A stretch of 64,000 bases of DNA, taken from positions 62,001-126,000 of the forward strand of contig JAHHHI010000056.1 in assembly GCA_019359435.1 (NCBI GenBank), written 5' to 3'. The notes under the pieces were generated by a model. That model had not been told where the DNA came from, ran no database searches, and saw only the letters and a program-made list of their open reading frames with translations. Within the stretch, counting starts at the first letter, position 1; every line of letters begins with the position of its first letter. This document shows, in pieces, positions 43,483-52,168 of the stretch. The DNA is from Kaiparowitsia implicata GSE-PSE-MK54-09C. GTDB taxonomy: Bacteria > Cyanobacteriota > Cyanobacteriia > Elainellales > Elainellaceae. The position numbers and the translations under genes are program-made.

Positions 43483-46176
43483 GTGAGTAACGCTACAGAA
43501 GCGCGTAGCGTCGCTGTGCACAAATTTGTGACTAGGTGTGTGGAGATGATGGGACAACCGCAACGATCAATTTGGCTGGCAAAGGCCCTGGTGCTGGGGA
43601 CAGCGAGCTTTGTATCTCTGGGGATGGGGGTAGGCTGGGGAACTCCGGCTTTCGGAAATGAAGAAACGATAGATAGCGACGACGGGTATGTTGATGAGCC
43701 TAAATCTCCAGCCACCACGGTTGCTGAGTGGGTGGCTCAGGTCGAGGCAGCGCAGGTGCAGATTACGGGGGTCAGAGTCGAACCCACCGAAACGGGCCTA
43801 TCCATCGTGCTGGAAACAGCAGCGGGAGACTTGCCGCTGCCTGCGACTCAGGCCGTTGTGGGCAATGCCCTGACGACAGACATCTCCAATGCGGTGCTGG
43901 CGCTGCCGGAGGGGGAGATGTTTGAGCAGTTTGGCCCGGCTGAAGGCATTGCCTTAGTCAGCGTTATGAATAGGCCCGATGGGGGGGTACGGGTCTCCAT
44001 TACGGGAACCGATGCCCCGCCGCAGGCTGAGGTAAACACAGAAGCCGGGAATCTGGTGCTGAGCGTGGCACCGGGAGTGGCGGCGGCGGCGGCTCCTGGT
44101 GGTGATGATGCGATTCAGGTGGTGGTAACGGCAACCCGCACCGAGGAAGAGATTCAGGATGTGCCGCGCAGTGTGACAGTCATTACTCGGGAGGAGCTTG
44201 AGCAGCAGCTTAGCGTAAACCGTAATTTGGGGGATGTTCTGGGGCGTGTAGTGCCAGGGTTTGGGCCACCCAACGGCATTGGCAGCAGCATTGATTTTCA
44301 GTCGCTGCGAGGACGGGCTGCGTCGGTGCTGATCGACGGTGTGCCGATTTCTGAAAATGTGGGTCTAGGACGAGAGCTGCGATCGCTTGACCCTGCTGCC
44401 ATTGAACGGGTTGAGATTGTGCGCGGTCCCACGGCTCTCTATGGTGGTGAGGCCACAGGGGGTGTCATCAACATCATTACCCGCCAGCCCAGCGACGAGC
44501 GCCTCAGCCTGACCAGTGAAGTCGGGGGCGTGCTGTCGCTCACCAATGGCGAAGACAATTCGAGTGGTCTGCTGCGTCAGACCGTCTCTGGGCGAGAGGG
44601 CATCTTTAGCTATGACTTCACAGCCGCAGCAGAGTTTAACGGTGGGATTTTTGATGCTAACGGCGATCGCGTTTTCGTCCTGGCCGGGGACGGTAGCCTC
44701 AGCGATGCCGATACCGTCAATTTATTTGGCAAAATCCGCTTTGATTTTGATGACAATCAGCGCTTACAAATCACCGCCAACTATTTCAATGATCGCCGTC
44801 AGGCCTTCATTCTTGATCCGGCGGTCGCTGCGACCCCTGGCATTCAAGCGGCTAGGGCCATTAGGCTAGACGACATTGACATAGACGGTGGCTTGCCAGA
44901 ACGCGACAATACCCTGTTTAACCTCAGCTATACCCACGCTGACGTGTTGGACAGCGAGCTGCAAGCCCAGGCCTACTACCGCTACTACAGTGAAAACGGA
45001 GGCATTCCCAACGATGAGCGCGGTAACCCTCTCTTTGACAACATCGTCCGCACGCGGTGGAATTTTGAGCAGTGGGGGGGGCGGCTACAGCTCAACACAC
45101 CCCTAGCAGAAACCCTGAGCTTGCTGTGGGGGGCTGACTACGCTCGGGAGAGCAGCGCGCAACCCTTCGACATTTTTGACTCCGTTGCCTTCGACAATAG
45201 CGACGGACGTACCTTTCAACGCATTGATACCGGCACATTTGTCCCTCCTTCCGTCCTGGACGAGCTAGGGTTGTTTACCCAACTGCAATGGCAGCCTACT
45301 GAGCGATGGCAACTCAGTGGGGGTGTCCGCTATGAAAACATTAGTTTTAGCGTTGACGATTACACGACATCTAATGGTCAACCCATTCAGGGCGGTAACT
45401 TAAACTTCGATGATTTCGCCTTCAACGTCGGCACCGTATTTGATGCCACCGACAACATCAGCCTGTTTGCTAGCCTTGCCCAAGGCTTTTCGGTACCGGC
45501 TTTTGGTCGTGTGCTGCGGGTGCCGCCCACGGGTTTCGAGCAAGTCACTGATGCCCTAGATGTCACCCAGCCCCAAAAGGTTACAGAGTACGAGATTGGA
45601 GTACGTGGTAACTGGAATGGGGTACAGGCTTCCCTGGCAGCGTTTTACAACACGTCGGATCTAGGCACGTTTTTTGAGCAAGGGGTCGGAGGCGTGTTTG
45701 TGCCTGTGCGGGCGCCCGAGCGCATCTACGGAGTAGAAGCCACGGTCGATACCCAGATCAGTGATATCTGGCGCTTGGGCGGCAGCTTTAGCTGGTCTGA
45801 AGGGGAAAACGATCCGCTCGATGATGGCAACTTTATGGCTCTCTCCAGCGCTACGATTCAACCCTTCAAACTCAGCGCCTACGTAGAAAATGAAACCCTA
45901 CCCGGCTGGACAAATCGGCTCCAGGTGCTGTGGGTGGGCAGCCGCGATCGCGCCTTTAATGCCGATGTCGATTTGGTGCCCATTGGTAGTTACGCTGTGG
46001 TCGATTACATCAGCAGTATCGCGGTGGGCAGCGGCGTTATTCAAATTGGGGTTGAAAACCTGCTCAATACCCAGTACTTTCCAGTGGCGTCTCAGTTTCT
46101 GGCGGGCTTTGATGAGCAGTTTAACGTGGCGGGGCGGGGCCGTGCCATCAGCTTGCGCTACCAGGTCGATTGGTAA
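43483..46176 (+). CDS. TonB-dependent outer-membrane receptor with AMIN domain, cassette I
   Basis: An 897-residue receptor for a ferric siderophore or related chelate. A signal peptide (core SIWLAKALVLGTASFVSLGM) is followed by an AMIN domain (about residues 85-200, GVRVEPTETGLSIVLE, VVGNALTTDISNAVLALPEG). The TonB-box-like IQVVVTATRTEEEIQDVP and the plug (RVEIVRGPTALYGGEATGGV) come next, then a 22-strand barrel. The longest frame begins at a GTG; an ATG pair at 43546/43549 would put the signal peptide at the N-terminus and may be the real start. The plug type is closer to BtuB/FepA than in receptors II and III. The Suc_Fer gene starts 3 bases later. Confidence 0.92.
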   Translation: MSNATEARSVAVHKFVTRCVEMMGQPQRSIWLAKALVLGTASFVSLGMGVGWGTPAFGNEETIDSDDGYVDEPKSPATTVAEWVAQVEAAQVQITGVRVEPTETGLSIVLETAAGDLPLPATQAVVGNALTTDISNAVLALPEGEMFEQFGPAEGIALVSVMNRPDGGVRVSITGTDAPPQAEVNTEAGNLVLSVAPGVAAAAAPGGDDAIQVVVTATRTEEEIQDVPRSVTVITREELEQQLSVNRNLGDVLGRVVPGFGPPNGIGSSIDFQSLRGRAASVLIDGVPISENVGLGRELRSLDPAAIERVEIVRGPTALYGGEATGGVINIITRQPSDERLSLTSEVGGVLSLTNGEDNSSGLLRQTVSGREGIFSYDFTAAAEFNGGIFDANGDRVFVLAGDGSLSDADTVNLFGKIRFDFDDNQRLQITANYFNDRRQAFILDPAVAATPGIQAARAIRLDDIDIDGGLPERDNTLFNLSYTHADVLDSELQAQAYYRYYSENGGIPNDERGNPLFDNIVRTRWNFEQWGGRLQLNTPLAETLSLLWGADYARESSAQPFDIFDSVAFDNSDGRTFQRIDTGTFVPPSVLDELGLFTQLQWQPTERWQLSGGVRYENISFSVDDYTTSNGQPIQGGNLNFDDFAFNVGTVFDATDNISLFASLAQGFSVPAFGRVLRVPPTGFEQVTDALDVTQPQKVTEYEIGVRGNWNGVQASLAAFYNTSDLGTFFEQGVGGVFVPVRAPERIYGVEATVDTQISDIWRLGGSFSWSEGENDPLDDGNFMALSSATIQPFKLSAYVENETLPGWTNRLQVLWVGSRDRAFNADVDLVPIGSYAVVDYISSIAVGSGVIQIGVENLLNTQYFPVASQFLAGFDEQFNVAGRGRAISLRYQVDW

Positions 46177-46179
46177 AGA

Positions 46180-47142
46180 ATGATGTTTTGTGCTCAGGTC
46201 TCCCGCCAAGCTGGGGAAGATATCGTTGGCACTGCTGCCACCCACGCCGCCTACATCCTGATCGAATGGGCCCCGCCTTGGCCCGGTGATGAATTCCGTC
46301 GGCAGGAGAGCCTGCTGACTCCGTTTATCGATTACCTCCACGGGCTGGGTCGCTCGATTCGAGTCCTAGCGATTTACAATCCTCGGTTCTGGCAGCCAGA
46401 CCGCCATCGAATAGTCATATTTCAGCGTTCTACCACGGAGTTTTGCTACTTTCAGCGGTGGGAGTTTGAGGTTGACTCCGAAGCCGCCATTATCAGCAAA
46501 CTTCAGGGCTGGTTAGCGGGGAGACTGGCAGAACCCCCCGAGGCCGATCGCTCCCCTTGGCAAGACCTGCTCCTCTGCACCCACGGCAGCGTTGATCGCT
46601 GCTGCGCTCGCTGGGGTAAGCCTCTATTCCACGCAGCGGCTCTGGCTCTGGCGGCTCAGCCCAACCACCCTGTGCGGCTCTGGCAGGCTAGCCACTTTGG
46701 CGGACACCGTTTTGCCCCCACCGCGATCGCCTTTCCCGATGGTCGCTACTATGGTCGCCTCAACCTCGATACCCTAATGGCTATACTGACTCGCACTGGC
46801 CCCGTCACCGTTCTCCAAACCATCTATCGAGGCTGGGGCCTGTTGCCGTATCCGCTGCAAGCCATGGAGCGGCAAATTGTGCTTCAAAACGGTTTGTCTT
46901 GGCTGGATTTGCCAGTGCATCACCAAATTTTGCAGGAAGCTGAGCATGCCTGTCTGGGGCAGTTGCGCTATGCCCTTCCTGACGGAGCCGTTGTGGGCTA
47001 TCAGGCCCAGATTTCCTGGCACCCCGAAGATGCCCTGCATTTACTCGGTGACTGCGGCAATTCACAACTAGAGATGATTGAGCAATTCAGGGTTGAACAG
47101 CTTTGGGAGATGACTGGAATCCGTGTAGCCAGCAGTGGGTAA
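46180..47142 (+). CDS. Suc_Fer-family thioredoxin-like [2Fe-2S] protein, cassette I
   Basis: A 320-residue sucrase/ferredoxin-like protein. The probable cluster ligands are Cys133 and Cys142 (CTHGSVDRCC; Cys141 is adjacent) and His172 and His176 (SHFGGHRFAP). The C-x8-C/H-x3-H layout matches the Cys2His2 [2Fe-2S] site known from yeast Apd1/Aim32. No signal peptide is present, so the site is cytoplasmic. It is three bases after the receptor stop and before the binding protein. By position it could reduce ferric siderophore after import, the job of FhuF elsewhere; this is inference. Confidence 0.85.
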   Translation: MMFCAQVSRQAGEDIVGTAATHAAYILIEWAPPWPGDEFRRQESLLTPFIDYLHGLGRSIRVLAIYNPRFWQPDRHRIVIFQRSTTEFCYFQRWEFEVDSEAAIISKLQGWLAGRLAEPPEADRSPWQDLLLCTHGSVDRCCARWGKPLFHAAALALAAQPNHPVRLWQASHFGGHRFAPTAIAFPDGRYYGRLNLDTLMAILTRTGPVTVLQTIYRGWGLLPYPLQAMERQIVLQNGLSWLDLPVHHQILQEAEHACLGQLRYALPDGAVVGYQAQISWHPEDALHLLGDCGNSQLEMIEQFRVEQLWEMTGIRVASSG

Positions 47143-47234
47143 TGAAAGTAGCGGGTAACGGGATTTCGCTTTGCCATTGATTCTGCTTTCCTTTCCACAC
47201 GTCTCTCTTCCAGTCATGTTTCAGACATATCAAT

Positions 47235-48245
47235 ATGTTTCACCTATCCTTATATCGACGACGGCAGGTACTTTTGGCCGCCCTGACCTTGGCAGGTGCC
47301 TGGGCCTGTCGAAAGCAATCTCCTGAGTCAGCGATCGCGCCGACGCAAGCAGACTGTCGCTCGGTAGCCCACGACGCGGGTGAAACCGAAATTTGCCAGC
47401 AGCCCAAGCGAGTCGTGGCGCTGAGTATGCATATGCTCGATCTGCTGCTGGCGCTAGAACAGCAGCCCACTGGTTATGCCCCAGTAGACCCTGTCACAAC
47501 AGAGCGGTTTGACCGACCAGAACAGCAGATTCCCTATCTAGGCGACTACATCACTGGGCCGCCTGTCAATGTGGGCAGTCGTGGTGAACCCAGCCTGGAG
47601 ACACTGTTCAGTCTAAGACCAGATTTGATTTTGGGTGAGACGGGGTTTCACCAGGCGATATATCCTCAACTGGCTCAAATTGCACCGACCCTTTTGTTTG
47701 GCGGGGCGTTGCGAGACCAGTGGCAGCAGAGTCTTACCCCTATTGCTCAGGCCCTGAACCGCTCACAGCAGGCTACTCAAGTTATTGCTGAACATCGTCA
47801 GCATCTCGCAACCACCCGTATGGCCTTAGACGAGGTAGTGCAGACCTTGCCCCGTTGTTTGCTGTTGGGCACAGGCGATTTGCAGCAGCCAATTCAGGTT
47901 AGAACCGGTCGTGATTATGCGGGTGGGCTTTTGCAGCATGTTGGATTTACGTTGGCAACGCCATCGACGACGGTAATTGCGGCAGGAGAGGTGACTGTTT
48001 CCTTAGAGGCTATTCCCCAGATTGCTCCTGACTGGGTGATTGTGCAGGCATGGAGCACTGATACGAGCAATTCCCCCCTGGAAACAGTGCGGCGACAGTG
48101 GCAGCAAAGCCCGGTACTCCAGATGATGGCAGCATCTCAGGCTGAGCGTGTGTACTTCGTAGACTATCAGCTTTGGAGCATTAGCCGAGGGCCAATTGCG
48201 GCTGGGTTAATTTTGCAACAGCTTGAAGCACTGCTGCTGTCATGA
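47235..48245 (+). CDS. Ferric-siderophore periplasmic binding protein, cassette I
   Basis: A 336-residue FecB/FhuD-type (class III) substrate-binding lipoprotein. The N-terminus MFHLSLYRRRQVLLAALTLA carries a twin-Arg-like motif and ends with the lipobox LAGAWAC. Family blocks are PKRVVALSMHMLDLLLALEQ and FSLRPDLILGE, a typical chelate-binding two-lobe fold. The last codon overlaps the MFS start (ATGA), so the two are coupled. Its ABC permease and ATPase are not in the window. Confidence 0.9.
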   Translation: MFHLSLYRRRQVLLAALTLAGAWACRKQSPESAIAPTQADCRSVAHDAGETEICQQPKRVVALSMHMLDLLLALEQQPTGYAPVDPVTTERFDRPEQQIPYLGDYITGPPVNVGSRGEPSLETLFSLRPDLILGETGFHQAIYPQLAQIAPTLLFGGALRDQWQQSLTPIAQALNRSQQATQVIAEHRQHLATTRMALDEVVQTLPRCLLLGTGDLQQPIQVRTGRDYAGGLLQHVGFTLATPSTTVIAAGEVTVSLEAIPQIAPDWVIVQAWSTDTSNSPLETVRRQWQQSPVLQMMAASQAERVYFVDYQLWSISRGPIAAGLILQQLEALLLS

Positions 48246-49528
48246 ACCGGATATTCCTTCAAATTTGGTTTGGCCAGCTCATCTCCACCATCGGCAGCTA
48301 CATGACCGACTTTGCCCTCACCCTCTGGGCCTGGGAGATGACCGGCTCGGCCACAGCCTTGGCGCTGGTGAGCTTTTTTTCGCAGCTGGCGCGCATCCCC
48401 ATCACCCTGGTGGCGGGGTTAATTGTCGATCGCTTCAACCGCAAGCGGCTGATGATGTTGGGAGATGGGGTGGCGGCCCTGGCAACGGTGGGTATTGCCC
48501 TGCTGTATCTAGCCGACAGCCTGCATATCTGGCATTTATACGTAGCAGCCACCCTGAACGGCGGCTTTGGCCAGGTGCAGAGTTTGGCCTATCAAACCTC
48601 GATCTCGACCCTGGTGCCGCCCGCGCAACTGACGCGAGCCAACAGTATGAACTCGGCGGTGCATTACGGGGCTGCCATCTTTGGCCCAGCGATCGCCGGA
48701 GTGCTCTACCCGCTGGTGGGGCTGCTGGGGATTGCGGGGATTGATGTAGTGAGCTTTGGGGTGGCGATCGCCACTCTCCTCCTCTGCCACATCCCCCAGC
48801 CGCCGCCGCGCGCCGACCTCGAAACCCGATTTGCTAAGCTTACCTTTGGCTTTCGCGAAGTCTGGCGACAGCCCCGCCTGCGGGCCTTACTACTGATCAG
48901 CACCCTCTTCTGGTTCTTCCACGATCTTGGGGGCGCGGTCTACGACCCGATGATTTTGGCTCGCTCTGGCGGCAGCGCGGCGGCCTTGGCCAGTACGGCT
49001 TCGGCTGCGGGGATTGGCGGGGTTGTCGGGGCAATTGGGCTAAGTATTTGGGGTGGTCCCCGGCGACGGATGCGGGGCATGCTGGCTGGGTTCATCGGCG
49101 CAGGCCTGAGCAAGACGGTATTTGGACTGGGGCGATCGCCCCACATCTGGGTTCCGGCCCAGTTTTGCTCGTCGCTAAATTTTCCACTGCTGGGCAGTTC
49201 TGAAACCGCCACCTGGATGACCCAGATTGCCCCAGCGCAGCAGGGCCGTGTGTTTGCCGCCAATGCCCTGGTGCAGCAGATCGTGGGTGCTGGGGCCGCT
49301 CTCATGGCTGGCCCCCTAGCTGATCGCATCTTAGAGCCAGCCATGGCTCCCAAGGCGAGTCTCGCTAGAATATTTGGCGATTTGATAGGCACTGGCCCCG
49401 GCATCGGTATGGCACTCCTGTACGTAGCCTGTGCACTGGCGATGGCTGGGGTGGGTCTAGGAGGCTACTGGATGCCCAATCTCAGCACGCTAGGAGTTAG
49501 CCCGTCACAACCCAATGGCAGCACTTAG
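48242..49528 (+). CDS. MFS transporter, EntS-like, cassette I
   Basis: A 428-residue 12-helix major facilitator with the first loop motif GQLISTIGSYMTDFALTLWA and the A-motif-like DRFNRKRLMMLGD. EntS-type proteins export siderophores such as enterobactin; in cyanobacteria such genes also sit beside schizokinen-type loci. It is overlapped by the binding protein's stop. A dead near-copy is found at 41690. Whether it exports a siderophore or imports one cannot be told from the sequence. Confidence 0.85.
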   Translation: MNRIFLQIWFGQLISTIGSYMTDFALTLWAWEMTGSATALALVSFFSQLARIPITLVAGLIVDRFNRKRLMMLGDGVAALATVGIALLYLADSLHIWHLYVAATLNGGFGQVQSLAYQTSISTLVPPAQLTRANSMNSAVHYGAAIFGPAIAGVLYPLVGLLGIAGIDVVSFGVAIATLLLCHIPQPPPRADLETRFAKLTFGFREVWRQPRLRALLLISTLFWFFHDLGGAVYDPMILARSGGSAAALASTASAAGIGGVVGAIGLSIWGGPRRRMRGMLAGFIGAGLSKTVFGLGRSPHIWVPAQFCSSLNFPLLGSSETATWMTQIAPAQQGRVFAANALVQQIVGAGAALMAGPLADRILEPAMAPKASLARIFGDLIGTGPGIGMALLYVACALAMAGVGLGGYWMPNLSTLGVSPSQPNGST

Positions 49529-49666
49529 AGTTAGGCTAGCCTTGGATTAAACGCCTCAAAAGCCATGCCCTAACTTGGCTTTCCTGCAATGCAACGTCAC
49601 CTCAAAATCCGCTACATCATCGGGGCGACTCGCCAGCCTGCTGCATAGCATTACACCGTTAGGTAG

Positions 49667-49681
49667 TGAGAACGGCTGTCA
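49667..49681. promoter_or_regulatory. Operator-like half palindrome upstream of second AraC gene
   Basis: TGAGAACGGCTGTCA: the left half TGAGAA is exact and the right half TGTCA is one base off TCTCA. It ends 49 bases before the ATG. The AT-rich CAATAAACTATTGTTTATAAGG that follows may hold the promoter -10. Confidence 0.4.
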
Positions 49682-49730
49682 ATAAACTATTGTTTATAAG
49701 GACGACTCCTGGATCTCTCTAACTAATTCC

Positions 49731-50696
49731 ATGACCATTTCACTCTCACAGCAGGCTTATTGGGCGTTATTTGACACCGCTGACGGTCAAAGTGCTCAAG
49801 CGGCTGACGGGGTTGAGCAACTCACGCCCTATCCCGATCAGTTAGGTCGGGGGTATGGGCGAACCTTCGCGTTGCGGACTGGGCTCACCCTAGACATCGC
49901 CGACTACAGCCTGTTTGACGACCTCGTCATCACCTCCTGCGATCGCCAGCACCCGGTAGAGTACACCTTTAATCTGGCCACAGCCGGAACTTCTCAGGCC
50001 GAGCGCTATGGGGTTTGGGGCAGTGGCTTGGCACCAGGGGAAACCCAGCATCAGCCTGCTCATCAACGCTTGGCCTCGGTGAGTGTGCATCTAGAACCCG
50101 AGGTGTTTTGCGATTGGCTCAGGCTCAGTGACGATGAACTGCCCGCCCCCCTGCGATCGCTCGTGCGCCCTGCCGACCAGCAGTACTACGAGCGCTTTGG
50201 TACCCCTACGGCCTCAATGCAGATGGTGCTTCAGCAAATCTGGCACTGCCCCTACCAGGGCCTCACCCAGCGTCTATATCTAGACAGCAAAGTCTGGGAA
50301 CTGATGGCCCTGGTGCTGCATGAAATTAGTAACGGGGTCGATCCGGCTCCGGCTCAGGCGCTGCGGCCCGATGATGTCGAGCGCATTCGCCAGGGCGGCC
50401 AAATTTTGCAGACCCGCCTCGACCAACCGCCCTCGCTACTAGAACTAGCCCGTTTGATTGGCATTAACGACCACAAGCTAAAGCTGGGCTTTCGCCAAGT
50501 GTTTGGAACCACGGTTTTTGGCTATTTGCATGACCTGCGGCTGGAGCGATCGCGCCAATTGCTCGAATCGGGCGGTCTCAGCGTCACCGCTGCCGCCGAG
50601 GCCGTGGGTTTTGCCAGCCGAGGCCACTTTGCCGCCGCTTTTCGCCGCAAGTATGGCGTGAATCCGGGGGTCTATGCGCGGGGAAGAAGGGCGTAG
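49731..50696 (+). CDS. AraC-family regulator (PchR-like), cassette II, first copy
   Basis: A 321-residue regulator paralogous to the one at 42384. The C-terminal DNA-binding region is PPSLLELARLIGINDHKLKL, GFRQVFGTTVFGYLHDLRLE and AAEAVGFASRGHFAAAFRRK. The N-terminal half differs most from the others, as expected for different ligands. It begins with AUG after a short AT-rich leader and ends near 50700; the following AraC gene starts 234 bases later. Which receptor it serves is unclear. Confidence 0.87.
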   Translation: MTISLSQQAYWALFDTADGQSAQAADGVEQLTPYPDQLGRGYGRTFALRTGLTLDIADYSLFDDLVITSCDRQHPVEYTFNLATAGTSQAERYGVWGSGLAPGETQHQPAHQRLASVSVHLEPEVFCDWLRLSDDELPAPLRSLVRPADQQYYERFGTPTASMQMVLQQIWHCPYQGLTQRLYLDSKVWELMALVLHEISNGVDPAPAQALRPDDVERIRQGGQILQTRLDQPPSLLELARLIGINDHKLKLGFRQVFGTTVFGYLHDLRLERSRQLLESGGLSVTAAAEAVGFASRGHFAAAFRRKYGVNPGVYARGRRA

Positions 50697-50869
50697 GAGG
50701 TGGGTGGGTGGGATGGGTGAGTATTGGGCCAGCATCCCCTCCCAGGATGGGCAAGGGGGGGGTCCGGTTTTTGGGTGTCGGGTTTATGGTTCGCGGTCTG
50801 TCGTATACCCTACACCGAAGAATCAGTACAGATCCGTTATTGGCCGATTGACAGCACCTTATTCCTAGA

Positions 50870-50884
50870 TGAGAATAAGTCTCA
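50870..50884. promoter_or_regulatory. Palindromic operator candidate, TGAGAATAAGTCTCA
   Basis: Arms TGAGA and TCTCA are perfect around ATAAG. It lies 45 bases before the AraC gene at 50930. Together with 42338, 57664 and 63204 it defines the consensus TGAGAAnTAnTCYCA (minor deviations). Confidence 0.6.
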
Positions 50885-50929
50885 GCTTTGGGTATGTGCT
50901 CCTAGGGTTGTTTGTAGGTTGCGATCGCT

Positions 50930-51916
50930 ATGCCGCTAACTCTCTCCTCTCAAGATTGGGATGAGCTATGGAATGCTGACCTCAGCAAACGCGAGACCAC
51001 TGAGCAGCCCGATAGGTTTGAGGTGGCGCAAACCTGGACGGGTTCCCTAGAGCAGGGCTGCTGCCGAAGCCTAACGCTGCGGGATCTGTGGCTGACTATC
51101 GAAGAATCTCAGCTTAAGCAAGACATCATTTTTCAGTCAGAGCCCGCCAGCTGGGGGCCAGCCTCCAGCTTTTTTGTCGCCGGAACGATGAAAAGCTGCC
51201 ATCAAGGATTCACCGCCGAAAATATAGAATCTCCCGGCGGCCACTATCTAGAATGCTTACAATCTGCCCAAGAAATTGACTATTTCCCTAGTGGCGAGCA
51301 AATTGTGAGAATTCGGTTTGGCCTCAGCCCAGCGGCCCTGAGCCAATTTGGTGAAACCACCCACTTGCCCGGTGAGCTACAGCCCCTTGCCAACGGCAAC
51401 CCCGCCAGCTCGTTTTATCGCCAGGGGCAAACCACCGCCGATATGCAGGCCATTCTGCACCAAATTTTGCACTGCCCCTACCAGGGGCCGATCAAGCAAA
51501 TGTATTTAGAAGGCAAAGTATGGGAACTGGCGGCCCTGCAATTTGCCCAGTTTACTGAGCAAGACGAGCAAGACGGTTCCCCACGCCTAAAACCCGATGA
51601 CATTGAACGTCTGCACCACGCTAAGCGCATCTTAATGGAGCAGTTTGAGCAACCGCCCGCCCTCATGGCCCTGGCCAGACAGGTCGGGCTGAATGACTTC
51701 AAACTCAAACAGGGATTTCGCCAGGTCTTTGGCACCACAGTATTCGGCTATGTGCGGGAGTGCCGCCTACAGAAAGCACGCTTTCTATTAACTGACGGGA
51801 ATCTGAGCGTGCAACAGGTAGCCCATGCCGTCGGCTACGCCCAGTCCAGCTATTTTGCCAGAGCCTTTCGGCGCAAGTTTGGTGTAAATCCTAAGACTTA
51901 TCAGCTAGGGGGGTAG
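50930..51916 (+). CDS. AraC-family regulator (PchR-like), cassette II, second copy
   Basis: A 328-residue AraC protein in tandem with the one at 49731. The C-terminal domain PPALMALARQVGLNDFKLKQ, GFRQVFGTTVFGYVRECRLQ and AHAVGYAQSSYFARAFRRKF is nearly the family consensus. The start is ATG at 50930 after GCGATCGCT; there is no clear ribosome-binding site. It precedes receptor II by 252 bases, with a tandem-repeat element between. It is probably the regulator of that receptor. Confidence 0.88.
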   Translation: MPLTLSSQDWDELWNADLSKRETTEQPDRFEVAQTWTGSLEQGCCRSLTLRDLWLTIEESQLKQDIIFQSEPASWGPASSFFVAGTMKSCHQGFTAENIESPGGHYLECLQSAQEIDYFPSGEQIVRIRFGLSPAALSQFGETTHLPGELQPLANGNPASSFYRQGQTTADMQAILHQILHCPYQGPIKQMYLEGKVWELAALQFAQFTEQDEQDGSPRLKPDDIERLHHAKRILMEQFEQPPALMALARQVGLNDFKLKQGFRQVFGTTVFGYVRECRLQKARFLLTDGNLSVQQVAHAVGYAQSSYFARAFRRKFGVNPKTYQLGG

Positions 51917-51920
51917 GGTT

Positions 51921-52042
51921 TGAGGTGTCGGGTAACGGGTATTGAGTATTGGGTATCGGGTGTTGGGTATTGGGTATCGGGTATCGGGTTCACGGTTTAC
52001 GGTTCGGGCCTGACACCTTGCACCTGACACCCGACACCTGCC
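51921..52042. repeat. GGGTATTGGGTATCGG tandem repeats flanked by inverted arms
   Basis: About eight imperfect copies of TATTGGG or TATCGGG (51939-51990) lie between inverted 11-bp arms AGGTGTCGGGT (51923-51933) and ACCCGACACCT (52029-52039). A related word GGGTGTCGGG occurs near 50777. It looks like a simple-repeat/REP-like element, and it lies in the mRNA leader or promoter region of receptor II. Confidence 0.6.
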
Positions 52043-52125
52043 CCCTTCCCGCCCAAAAAATCCCGCTGGTACTCAAAAAAATCCGTCCCGCAACCAAAAT
52101 GAGCTTTCTAACACCCTATGCTTCT

Positions 52126-52140
52126 TACGAATAGTTCTCA
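52126..52140. promoter_or_regulatory. Operator-like site upstream of receptor II (minus orientation)
   Basis: The minus strand reads TGAGAACTATTCGTA: the first half TGAGAACTA is exact, the other arm is degenerate. It ends 28 bases before the ATG at 52169. Position and half-site agree with AraC control. Confidence 0.5.
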
Positions 52141-52168
52141 TTTGTAAGCAGCTAGAGTGTGTGGTGTG

